Assembly: GCA_030248295.1 (NCBI GenBank)
Contig: JASANH010000997.1
Coordinates: forward strand, 1-64,000
Length of the DNA: 64,000 nucleotides
DNA from: Mesodorylaimus sp. YZB2_4
Taxonomy: Eukaryota; Nematoda; Enoplea; Dorylaimida; Dorylaimidae
Direction: 5' to 3'
Both the position numbers and the translations under genes were made by a program. Below, one piece after another: positions 46,677 through 56,736 of the stretch (position 1 is the first letter of the stretch; the number at the start of each line of letters is the position of its first letter). The notes under the pieces are model-generated. The model saw only the letters and a program-made list of their open reading frames with translations, did no database searches and was not told the DNA's origin.

Positions 46677-49428
46677 ATGGCCAAGTATTCGGCTGGTGCG
46701 CTAACCGCTTTCTTGTCTGGAACTGCTTCCGATCAGAACGAGGACTCGAAGACGTCTCGGAGAGACATATTGACGGAAAAGAAATCAAAGAAGAAAGTCA
46801 AACTGAAGTCGGAGTCGTTGATTGAAGACACAGCGATGCAGGATGGGGGAACGAGTGCGAAGGAAGCAGATGAGACTGCGAGTAAGTGGGAACTGGTGTG
46901 ATGGGGAATGATGTCTTCTCTGAGGAGAGCATGTATGATAGGTTTCACATTGCTCTAATAGGTGTGGACACAAAATACTCTTACATTTTGCTAAATCGAA
47001 TTCGGCACAGCCAGAAAACTTGCTGTGCCTTTTATCATCCACCAATGATTTCGGGTTTTGCTATATACTGTATTTTCCGCCACGCTGCCTGGGTGCCTTT
47101 GTGCTCGGTTAATAACGTAACGAGAGTGCCGTTTTAGAAAAGCCAGACGCAGATCCGACAACACCGAGTAGGAGAAAATGTCAAAGCTATGGAAAGGTGA
47201 TGAGCGAGGACGAGAAAAAGAGAACGATCTTCGTTGGGAACTTGCCAGTTCATATTACCAGAAAGGTACTGTAAGTAGCGATTTGTTGATTCGTGTCTGC
47301 TAGGACCAACCACATGCTTTCGGGAGGGGTGTTATGTCCAGATCACACTGCGGGAGGCACTGACGAGGTAGACAAGCTCCTTCAAGAGGGGACATCATCC
47401 CTCAGTTATGCCAGTCCCCAGTTACGGGGGGGGGGAATTAATAGTTAAGGGTAGGGTGATTGTTTGACTTGTGATGGTAGAGATCTACCCAGCAGCTGCC
47501 TTTACATACCTGCCTGAGTGTAAGCTTGGAGATGAATGTTTTTTATCCAGACCCGCTGTGTGCGTGTGTGCTACCTGTGATTACTGTCTCGTATCCCAGA
47601 GTGCGCATGTTTGCTTCGTCACAGAGTAAAATATAAAACGAAATGCTTGCGCTGTGTTTGAGACGACAGCAGCATATACGCCTGTTAAACCATATATGCC
47701 AACTTACCCTTTTTTAGGTTCTACGACGGTTATTCTCGCAGTGCGGCACTGTAGAAAGTGTTCGTCTGAGATCTGCTGTAAGTATTCATCCATTGGAGTC
47801 GCACGGGATTCTTCTAGCGAAGTCTCTTTGTTTAGATTCCAGGCAAGCTGCATCTGCCGAAGAAGGCAGCAGTGATCAAGTAAGGGTTGAAAAACCAGTA
47901 CTGAAGTTTTATTTCATTTGACCACGTTTTAGGAGGGACCTGTCGAAAAGTCAAGAAGCGCTTATCGCGTACGTCAAATTCCATGCTTCGGAGTCGGTAA
48001 AGGAAGCCATAAAATTGTAAGTAAGGTCAGCTTGCAAATTATTTGTATAATTTTTTGGGCGGCTTTACAGGAATGGCACAATTATTGATGAAAGACACAT
48101 TCAAGTCGATGCTTGCTCATCGGGAAAACGATACGATGATAAAAGAACAGCATTTCTTGGAAATCTACCTTTTGGTAAGAAAGTCAGGGGACGGTGTGGC
48201 TTTGATTTGATAGGACACAACAATTGAGTGGTTTTGGGTCACCGAGCTACTCTTTGTTACTGAGCTTTTGCATGGAGCGGCCACGGTGGTGCAGGCGGTT
48301 TGGGTTTGGTAGCAAATGGCTCGGCTCGTCACGAGTTCAATCCCTGGTGATGGAGGTTGGTTTGCGAACCATAACCCCCGCTGACCTTGCACGCCAGGCC
48401 GTGGGGTGACTTATCTAGTACCTTCTAGGCGCTCTGACGAGAGTGAGTGGAGAGAGAGAGCGCCCTCGTGAGTGGAGAGAACGTAGCCAAACGAGCAGAC
48501 AGTCACGGCTGTTGAACACGGACTGGGCTCACAGCGCCCACATCATCGTCCGAGGAGCTTGGTGCCTGTGGTCCAGATGCCCTCGTGGGGGGGGGTGCTC
48601 CTAGTGGAGACGGACAAAGGGAACCTGCCGGAAGAGCTGGGCACCTCACGGCCTCGCTCATGACTGCTGCCCGGCTACAGGCAAACGGGTTGGAAGTCCG
48701 GTTGGGCCCAATCCACAAAAATTTTAAAAATTTTTGCTGTGCAATATGGATTGTGTTTTTAGATGCAAGTGAAGAAGGACTATATGAGCATTTTTCTGAT
48801 TGTGGAGATATCGATAAAGTGCGCGTTGTTCGTGATCGTATCAGTGGCGACGGGAAAGGCTTTGGTTTTGTTGTCTTTAAGGTAAGTTGAAGATGAGGAC
48901 TAAGGAAATGAGGATCGCGTCCATTTTCCTGTGCTAGGGAGAAAGCATGCCCATTTGATGGCATGGTATCACAGAAAGCCCACTCAGGCGAGGGTTCCCC
49001 TCGATGTACAGCATGAGAATTTAGCCTGAGAAGGCTGAAATCCAAGGATTTACCAATAAGTAGCTCCTTGCCCTATATGTATGACCTTAATAATGCGGAG
49101 CAGTATTTCGAAAATGCTATTTTTGCTTCAGGACCCGACATCTGTTTCGTTCGCATTAAAATTGAACGGCGTGAAATATCAAAATCGTGAATTGCGAATC
49201 ACGCGAGTCGTAAAGAAACCCAAGAAGCGCGATATGATTATAGCCCCGTCAGAACGAAACAAAAAGAAAGGAGCGAAAGATCAGGCAGCCAATCGAACAG
49301 CTCCTAATAGAAAGAACGGGAAGGGATCAGTGCTGACTATGAAAAAGAAACCAAGCAAACGAGTTCGGGAATTAGTGAAAAAACGGAAGGCTAAGAAAAA
49401 TAAGAAAAGTTATATGTCAACTGTTTAA
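46677..49428 (+). CDS. RBM34: RBM34/Nop12-like nucleolar protein with two RRMs
   Basis: Eight exons fit by phase: 46677-46881, 47138-47265, 47718-47777, 47848-47879, 47933-48016, 48071-48174, 48763-48881 and 49132-49428, giving 342 residues. The N-terminus is a Lys-rich leader. RRM1 begins TIFVGNLPVHIT and continues LFSQCGTVESVRLRS, AYVKFHASES and AIKLNGT. RRM2 begins TAFLGNLPF and continues HFSDCGDIDKVRVVRD, GKGFGFVVFK and ALKLNGVKYQNRELRI. The tail is a Lys/Arg nuclear-nucleolar targeting stretch (KKRKAKKNKKS). RBM34 and yeast Nop12 act in large-subunit rRNA processing in the nucleolus. Exon 4 uses an unusual CAAG acceptor by my model; the nearby CAG would break the frame. A SINE fills most of the sixth intron (48175-48762). 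It lies between the zinc-finger and KTI12 genes on one strand. Confidence 0.9.
48275..48716 (+). mobile_element. tRNA-derived SINE copy
   Basis: GAGCGGCCACGGTGGTGCAG matches the tRNA-like head of the copy at 39225-39609 read on the minus strand. A B box (GTTCAATCC) follows, then the shared body: GTTTGCGAACC, CGCTGACCTTGCACGCCAGG, GTAGCCAAACGAG, TCGTCCGAGGA, CCTAGTGGAGACGG and AGGCAAACGGG. The A box carries a change (GGTGCAGGCGG). It lies within the RBM34 intron and is about 440 bases long. Confidence 0.75.
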
Positions 49429-49444
49429 AAAGTGTATTTGCGGA

Positions 49445-49450
49445 AATAAA
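49445..49450 (+). terminator. Poly(A) signal AATAAA for RBM34
   Basis: AATAAA 17 bases after the RBM34 stop codon and about 108 bases before the splice acceptor ahead of KTI12. This is typical nematode operon spacing. Confidence 0.7.
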
Positions 49451-49550
49451 GTTTGTTGTTTGGATATTGCGCGTGTTCTGATGGAAGGTTTTTCCTAAGT
49501 TGATCCCTTGATCTGGTTGGCTAAGGTTTGTTTAAGTGTCATTTTCTCAG

Positions 49551-49558
49551 CTTTTCAG
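49551..49558 (+). promoter_or_regulatory. Candidate trans-splice acceptor before KTI12
   Basis: CTTTTCAG ends 14 bases before the KTI12 ATG, with a second ATTTTCTCAG just before it. No upstream KTI12 coding exon fits, so this is best read as a spliced-leader acceptor. Confidence 0.55.
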
Positions 49559-49572
49559 GCACACCATCCGCC

Positions 49573-50424
49573 ATGCCATTGATTTTGATGGTTGGATATC
49601 CTGCTAGCGGTAAGTCAACCGTTGTCGAAGCAGTGAGGGCTCATGTCGATCGGATTCGACCAGGAACGACAACGGTGATCGTACGGGATCAAGATTTGGC
49701 CACATTCAACAAGGAGATATATCGTGATTCGTCCAAGGAGAAAGAACATCGAGGCTATTTGCGGTCGTTGGTACAGAAGGCACTCACTGATCAGACGCTG
49801 GTGATCGTCGATTCTCTGAACTATATCAAAGGATTTCGATATGAATTACATTGCAATGCCAAGTTAGCCAAGACAACTTATTGCGTTATTTATTGCGAGG
49901 CCACTCAAGAAACAGTTCGCCAGTTTAATGCGTTGAAAGTGGATCCGATGAACAGATATCCCGATGATATCTTGGAAGCTTTGGTTCAACGATTCGAAGC
50001 ACCAGATAGTCGTCATCGATGGGACAGTCCATTGTTCATTATCCATCCGACAGCGGACGAAAAACAGGCTAAGGAATTACCGACCATATTAGACGAGGTG
50101 ATTGGATGTATTTTCGATGGTGCCCGCCTGAAATCGAATCAATCAACTCAGTCGCAACCCCTAAGTTCAACAAATTTCTTATTCGAACTTGATTCATTGA
50201 CTCAAAGTATCGTACAGTCCCTGATGGAGGCCCAGAAGAATGCAGTACCGGGCGATCTGTTAAAGGTGAACGGAACTGATCAAAAAGTCGTCATGAAATC
50301 ATCGAGGTCACTGAGCGAGCTGACGCGATTGAGGAGGCAATTCATTGCTTATACAAAAATGCACCCAATTGATGATAGGACAAAGTTAGCTTCGATGTTC
50401 GTCAATTTTATTAATAATAGCTGA
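49573..50424 (+). CDS. KTI12: KTI12, Elongator-associated P-loop ATPase
   Basis: A single-exon protein of 283 residues, near the 313 of yeast Kti12. The start at 49573 places the P-loop at once, as in the family: MPLILMVGYPASGKST, with the Walker A GYPASGKS at residues 8-15. Next come VRDQDLATFNKEIYRDSSKE, the Walker B region in LVIVDSLNYIKGFRYELHC, CVIYCEA, and RFEAPDSRHRWDSPLF. The C-terminal RRQFIAYTKMHP segment is typical of the family. KTI12 binds tRNA and supports Elongator in making wobble-uridine modifications such as mcm5U. It lies 144 bases after RBM34, with a poly(A) signal and a splice acceptor between. It is therefore probably the last gene of a three-gene operon tied to RNA and ribosome biology. 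Confidence 0.95.
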   Translation: MPLILMVGYPASGKSTVVEAVRAHVDRIRPGTTTVIVRDQDLATFNKEIYRDSSKEKEHRGYLRSLVQKALTDQTLVIVDSLNYIKGFRYELHCNAKLAKTTYCVIYCEATQETVRQFNALKVDPMNRYPDDILEALVQRFEAPDSRHRWDSPLFIIHPTADEKQAKELPTILDEVIGCIFDGARLKSNQSTQSQPLSSTNFLFELDSLTQSIVQSLMEAQKNAVPGDLLKVNGTDQKVVMKSSRSLSELTRLRRQFIAYTKMHPIDDRTKLASMFVNFINNS

Positions 50425-51750
50425 CCTTTTATTTTCTATCAGCTCGAGATATACGTATTTTCTGAGTGCTTCCGTTATTTTGTCTTTGTCCTACTGCTGC
50501 GCAAAAGCATTGAAATGGGTCGGACGCTCATTGCTTTGCTTGCTGAGCTAATTACGTTAGCTGGTGCGTAAACGTGGGGGCAGATGTTTTGAATCCGCCA
50601 TCCTGAAATGTCACTTGGACGTTGGTAATTACTGTCACGGGGTGCCCTTATTCTGGATTCCCCCCTCCGCTTGGCCTTTTCGTTTGGACTAAGAAACTGG
50701 TTGTTCCCCATTCAAAGAAGCGCCTTAGGGGCTGAGAATAGTTCCGACTACGTGCTTCTCTTGTGCCCCCTGACGGGCATCCTTGAGTGGGAGGATAACA
50801 AATGGCTCGTCACAGGGTTTTGTGCAGGCTTTTTATATAGCAGTGGACTGTTGCTAACGATGAGTGTGAGATATGCTTGGCCCCTGGAGTGGGATGTTTT
50901 AAAGGTGCCCCATACTGTGCCCCCTATATTGGGACATTCCTAGCTGGTCAATATCCCCCCCAAGAGTTTCAGCCTTCTTTCCATCTCGCCTAAAAAGTAC
51001 GCCTTTGCGAAGTTTTCTGCGGGAATGTTCGATTTCCCATCCTCCAACGTAACAGTGTGTCTGCTGCAGTGGTCATCCTGGTCAGTGCAGACAGACACGA
51101 CAGCGAGCGAGTACGTTTAATGAGAATAAAAATACGTTTAATGAGAATAAATTCACTGAACAAGCGCTTCTCCTACGATGAGTTGGCGACCGACTGTGTC
51201 CTTTGTTCGACCGATGTAGGCATAGTCGCAAAGTACATGCGGAATCCTGCTGTACATAGGCATGACTGAACGTGACGAATGCATGGATGATGAAAAACTT
51301 CTCGTCGTTATTCAGCTTCATGGTCTGCAGGAAGGAGGTATTGATTTGTCCGCGGCCGCCACCAGTTTCTTGTAGAGAACGCGAGTATAGCCAAGTAGAC
51401 AGACGTGGAGGGAGTTGAGACTAGCTTGCACTATCTCATTCCCCATAACGTATGAGGGGAATATGGACTCGGTACATGGATATCCGAGCAGAATCGAGCG
51501 AGCTGCGAAAACGAGCAGCTCGACGGTGAGGAGGTGAAAGAAACCGGGCATAGACTCAGCCTCTGAAAGGCAGCCTCGTCTCGCTGTAGGTGAGCTATGC
51601 GTACTCTGGATAGAAGGCGCAGAGGATGTGAGCGGATGGCGTGACCTTACCGATCCATCGACCAGGCAACAATAGTGTAGCTCATGAAAGAGAACGTTTC
51701 GGAGAGAATATGCCCGTTGAAATAAAAGTTTTGCCCATTTTCTAATGTTT
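50425..51750. other. Intergenic, no gene seen
   Basis: Holds the KTI12 3' UTR and probably the promoter of the neurensin-like gene. A 154-codon minus-strand open frame at 51318-51782 overlaps that gene's start and looks non-coding. Confidence 0.45.
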
Positions 51751-51760
51751 GCCATTTTAG
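51751..51760 (+). promoter_or_regulatory. Splice acceptor just before neurensin-like ATG
   Basis: GCCATTTTAG ends 6 bases before the ATG at 51767. It could accept a spliced leader or a non-coding first exon. Confidence 0.4.
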
Positions 51761-51766
51761 GCCAAA

Positions 51767-52605
51767 ATGACAATCGCCTCATCTAAGTTCAAGTCAACCG
51801 AGGCGAAAAAGCCAGCTGTTAAAGAGAACGTGGTCGTTCCCGACGTGGGTGAGAAAGCATTCGGAATCCGCTCCCACTTGCACGAATTCTATGACTGGAG
51901 TGTGACAGTGGATTCTAGCGAGGCTGCTAATGATGCCTGGTATTTGATACCACCATCGGCCTCGGCCAATCGACGTCGTCTGATCTACCTGTTCCGAGCT
52001 CTGACCGTTTTGGGTCTGCTCTTGCTGGTCGCAGGCGCTGTCCTGATCTTGGTCGGATTCATGTGGCCGAGAGAATCACCCGCTTCTGTCTGGGAACATC
52101 TCAGCGAAGAAGCCAAAGAGGAGGCCAGGACCGATGACAGGGACCTGGTTGAGGCCATTGTGAGCCTGTTGGAAGTAAGCACTTATTTTGCCTGTGCGAT
52201 ACAAGTCTGACTGAGACGTGATCTTTTCAATCTCAGGACAAAATGCGCCCATGGAAATTGGCCGGACTGGTCGTATTTGCTTGCGGGGGAACCATCTTGG
52301 CCGTCTCGCTGTTGGTACCCACGTGCGCTCGGCTGTTTGGCCGCGAGACTTTGACCAGTGATCTAAACACACCCGTTGAGCCACCTATCAAAATTTTTCC
52401 TGCTACCCCGCCAATCTTAACAACCACGACGGCCCTAGCAAGTGATAAAAAAGCATCTCCGCCAGCTTCGCCCACCGAGCGTCGTGTACCGGTGGCTGAA
52501 GAGATCGCGGCAGTTCAACCAAAGCCCAAATCGGGAACTGGAAGCGGACGACGCACCAGCGGAGACGAGCTGCTGTTGGAAGAAGACGCTGCCAAGCGTC
52601 CTTGA
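51767..52605 (+). CDS. NRSN: Neurensin-like two-span vesicle membrane protein
   Basis: Two exons, 51767-52174 and 52237-52605, join in phase 0 to give 258 residues. The family signature FGIRSHLHEFYDW precedes two membrane spans: ALTVLGLLLLVAGAVLILVGF and KLAGLVVFACGGTILAVSLLV. The second closely follows the KLAGxVxFxxGG string of vertebrate neurensins. Between them lies an acidic loop (SEEAKEEARTDDRDLVEA). The C-terminal ~80 residues are Pro/Thr/Ala-rich and end with an acidic run (DELLLEEDAAKRP). Neurensins are neuronal membrane proteins of small vesicles linked to neurite extension and endosome recycling. The start is supported by a splice acceptor only 6 bases upstream. The family is rarely discussed outside vertebrates, so the orthology is a family-level call. 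Confidence 0.82.
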
Positions 52606-55600
52606 AGCGCAGTTAAAGAAGAGATTGCACTGTAGAATGGTTTTCATATCAATCCGCATCTACGAGTATGTCTGAACTTACGTACTTAAGATCTCGCGAG
52701 AAATGCAAAGTTGTATTTTTATATACTGTAGGAGTTCTGAGAATCTGTGTTACCAGAAAACCAGAAAACCTGCAACCATTTGTTTCGTTCGTACCTGTTT
52801 CCTAAGTATCCACAACTCAACTCAGGCATGATGGCTTGAAGATTGAGAGAGGCAGAGAAATAATTTTGAGCGCTCTCGACTGTAACACCTTCTATCCAAG
52901 CTGACTAAGGTTCACTGGCTTACGTAGCAAAGGTTCTGTCGCCGTTGGTGGCTAATGAAAATCACCGGTGCTGCTGTAGATGGTGTCAGAACGGTGTTGC
53001 TGCGCGATCTATGCCGAATGACATAAAGCTGTAAGCAGGCAGGTATAATGTAGGTACAATACTTACAGGTGAGGACTTTGTAGTAAAGTGCGTTCTGCAC
53101 CTTTTTCGCAACGTCGTTTGGCAAATCTTTGACGTCCTTGATTTGCTGCTCGATGACACACATGCAAACAACGCGTCTACAGTAGGCGTTTCACTCACAT
53201 TGTTCATGATCACGTGGTCGACTGCAGGCATGCCAACCGTTTCGGTAACCCGAGTGGTCATGGCGATTCAGCATGCTTTCAACTTTGCTGACCGGCCCGC
53301 CCTGGTGCTGCAGTGAACCAAGGCGGGGGGACGACCACTGGGCGGAGCGCGATCTCCTGTCCACTTTTTGAACATTATGATCAGCCAAACGAACTTGAGG
53401 AATGAGGCCGCGTCCTGTAGTATCTGAAAGCGAGCAACAATAGAGCATGGAAGAGCCCGTCCCATCTCCTGGCCACTTTTCGTGGTGTCTGGTCAGCCCT
53501 CGTAGTAGATCATGATGACGAGGAGAGCAAGCGTCGCTCTTTTTGCGTACTGTACCAATAAGTCAGACGCACGTGGACCAACGTGACTCAGCGATGGTCT
53601 GGTATCGGATTAATTAAATAGGCAATGACGCAGAAGCCCGGCTCGAAAAGACCTAGACATTTCGGGCAGTGGTACCTACAGTAGCTCTTTCAACGACGTC
53701 AGATGGACGATCATCGCGATCGTTCGTAGACCCCACCCGAGCCCCGTTCCCCGCAGCACTCACTTGCGATGTACAGTATGCTTTCTGCCGTTACTGGCGA
53801 GGACGTATACTGATGGGATAGCCTTTCGGTGAGAATGATCTTCAGCGGGTCGAGAGACGCACAATTATGTAGCTGTATAGGTTAAGCCCAGCTCGTACGC
53901 TCCGGCCGGCGGCTCCGATTTTATTTTGTTGAACTCTTCCATCAGGTGTTGCCTCCGTTTCCTCCGCCCGCTCGCAGTGATCGTGCATGTCTCCAGCTGA
54001 CGACGTGAGACTGCGACTGCGCCTATCTAATACCGACAGCTTGGTTCACCTTCGTAGCCGCTCTATCTGATCTTCGCAACTGGCCACCAGCTAGACTGAT
54101 CCACGAATGACACACTGTACAACAGAGAATTCATGAGCTGGACAGAAATGTCAGGCGGACTCTGCGCTTTCACGCTCGTAGGACATATCATTTTTTGCTA
54201 AAAGGGCTGCAGACGACAAATACTGTACATACCTGGACCTGGACCTGGACAATCTAAACCTACCATATTCGTGCCTTAGAGATCAGCCGTTCTATGATTC
54301 CAGCCTAAATAATGGTTGTTCAAAAATTGATCGTAAGGGTGAGTCATCAGTGTTAGGACGGCCAATAGCGCAACTAGTGACCAGGATTTGGAATACTTCA
54401 AGCAGCTTGACCCGACCATACAGATGACTTTTGACAGAATGACAACCACGACATTTACTGTAGATTTCCTCCTTTCTTGAATTCGGTTATTGAGGCGCCG
54501 CTGACATTGAGTGCATGTTGACGCAGATAGGCAGATTCACAACAACAAACATCGTTAGCGACTCTTTTTGTCTCCGGCGCTTACGGCCCCCAGTGACGAG
54601 TCTTTCTTTCAGTGGCGGACCGCTCGCATATCTGTCGTCTCTGTCAAGAGTACCTGATCAGCGGACACGCTTGACTTGAAGGTCCCTATACCACATGGGG
54701 TAAAGATAAACTCGTTTCATGCACGGATCCTCCGTGTGGAGGCTTTGACCTGCCAAACTAGAACACGGAGTGAGACCCAGGGGCAGATAGTATGGACACA
54801 TAAGAGACAAAGACAACACGTACGAAGATATTCTGGATTGAAGAGCCGAGTTCGCAATCACTTTTGGAGGATTCACCTCTACAACAGTGTTTTGTGGTAG
54901 ATGCGCTTCTTGCTCTCCTGCTGCTGGATTTTTGGCCGCATTACGAAGCCACGCCGAACGATTGTGCACAGTGCGCGATTGGCACCGTTTGGAAGGAAAA
55001 TGATTGACGATAGCCTACATTCCATTCGTTGTGAGCTGTCGCAGTGTTTATGTGAAAGTCTGGAGCCTTGCAAGCCTGTTTTGTTCACCATTGAAACATT
55101 GGGACTATGCGTTCCGGTCCTCAAAGAACTCCTTTCGCAATATCTCTGCTTTACGAGGGGAAAATTAAGGGTGTAATACGGATTATTGCATTCGTCAGAA
55201 TAAGGACATATCAGTTTCTGCGTAGTCTTATTTGCAAATCATGACCTGATTAAATCGGCTTCCCATTTCAATTTATTTTGCTGGCGCATGCTCAATGAAC
55301 CGCTGGAGGAGTCAGTCTGGAAACACATGAGCAAATGTTGATGGCACCACTATATTACAGAGTTGGACACTTTTGGACGAGAAAGCAAGACGATGAACAC
55401 CGAGCGAGTACGGTACATAGAGCTGTTGAGCACCTTTTGTTTCTTATGTTGGTGTCTATTTTAAAATTTCCTGTAATCGGATAAGCAGAGACTGTGATTT
55501 GTAATTTGTGACTGCGATGATCGTTGAGTACGTCACTCCAGATGCTGTTTGGTGCTCCAAATGACTGTGACCAGATGCTGGTTTTGTTGATTGCGAGGAC

Positions 55601-56736
55601 GACTGTGCGGCCATGCGGTGCTTTGAGGGCCTGACGAGCGGGAATAAACATTGAATCCGAGTGCGTCTGGTCAGCGGGGAAGGTATGAAGAGGTCAACAA
55701 AAACAGAATTAGGGAAGGCATCAGCAGTCGGTCACGGGTGTCTTCATATTAGGCCTGATTAGGTGGGCCTTGCGGGTGTTTTGGCATTTACACATCATGT
55801 TTGGACAGAGTTTGGGGAAAACACTTATGCAGACAGGTGACCAGGTGGCATTATGGCCGACATGTCAGCGGACATTCTCTGTTCGGCTATTAGGTACAGT
55901 TTCATTAGAACACAGCGGGCATTCCTCGTTGGCAAGGCTCTTGGCTTGCGGTGCTTCAAGCCGGGCGCCGATCGAACACCAGGGCGCCGTCGGCTTTTAT
56001 CGACCGCTTTTGCCAGTCCCGGCAGCTCTCGTGCGCCTTGTTCCGTAGAAGGACTGGAGCCTGTAGCGGGTTGACGTTGACCAACATACGAACGGGTGTG
56101 CGTACGAGATACGTAGCTAGCTATAGCCCCGCTCGGCTTTCGTCGTCGTTGTCGGAGCTGGAGAAAAAACGAATGACGACGGCGGCCATTTTTCTCCTTT
56201 CTACATGCTCGATGTACGTATATGGTCTTGCGCGTTTTCCCGACACCGGACGGCTAGGCGCCGCGTCCGAGCAAACAAAACGCTGCCGTTTCTGCGAGAA
56301 CGAGAATGCGCCATATGTATGCGTAATAATATTAGTATTATAGAAAAGGTTGGAAAGCCTACTTTATTGCCGACCACCCATTTGCCTACACTTTAGTCGC
56401 ACGGCATTGGCAGTTTGAGAACTACCGCCGTCAACTTGTGTCATCTGGACCAGGACAAAGGACGAGGAGGCTTCAATGACGTCAGTTCGAGATAGATGAT
56501 GCCTCTGATACTGATGCTCTCGAGCTCGTGAGCACAACGCCGATTGAGGTGTCCTCTTCTACCTAGCTCGCCTCCTAATCATCCGCTCCCTCTGATAACG
56601 CTTCAGCTGCCGTCAGTCAGTCATGGCTCGGACCAACTGCGATCAACATCGAGTGATTCTGCCTGGCGGCCAGCAGTACAGCATTCAGCTTATACCTATT
56701 TCCTCAGCCTCTTGGTAGCAGGGCCTCGATCTGCCC
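52606..56736. other. Large gene-poor stretch, one possible small exon
   Basis: No gene is well supported in 4.1 kb. The best candidate is on the minus strand at about 53068-53182. It has an acceptor (TACTGTAG), an open frame reading VVCMCVIEQQIKDVKDL then PNDVAKKVQNALYYKV, and a strong donor (GTAAGTATT). This amphipathic, Cys-containing segment could belong to a small secreted helical protein, but no flanking exon joins in frame. The RasGRP promoter should lie near the right end. Confidence 0.35.

Noticed and set aside
51318..51782. 154-codon open frame on the minus strand overlapping the neurensin-like start
   Set aside because: Composition is unlike protein, no family resemblance, no splice or start context, and it overlaps the first exon of a well-supported gene.
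54658..55176. Overlapping ORFs on both strands around 54.7-55.2 kb
   Set aside because: Short, no recognisable domain, and both strands are equally open, as expected by chance.
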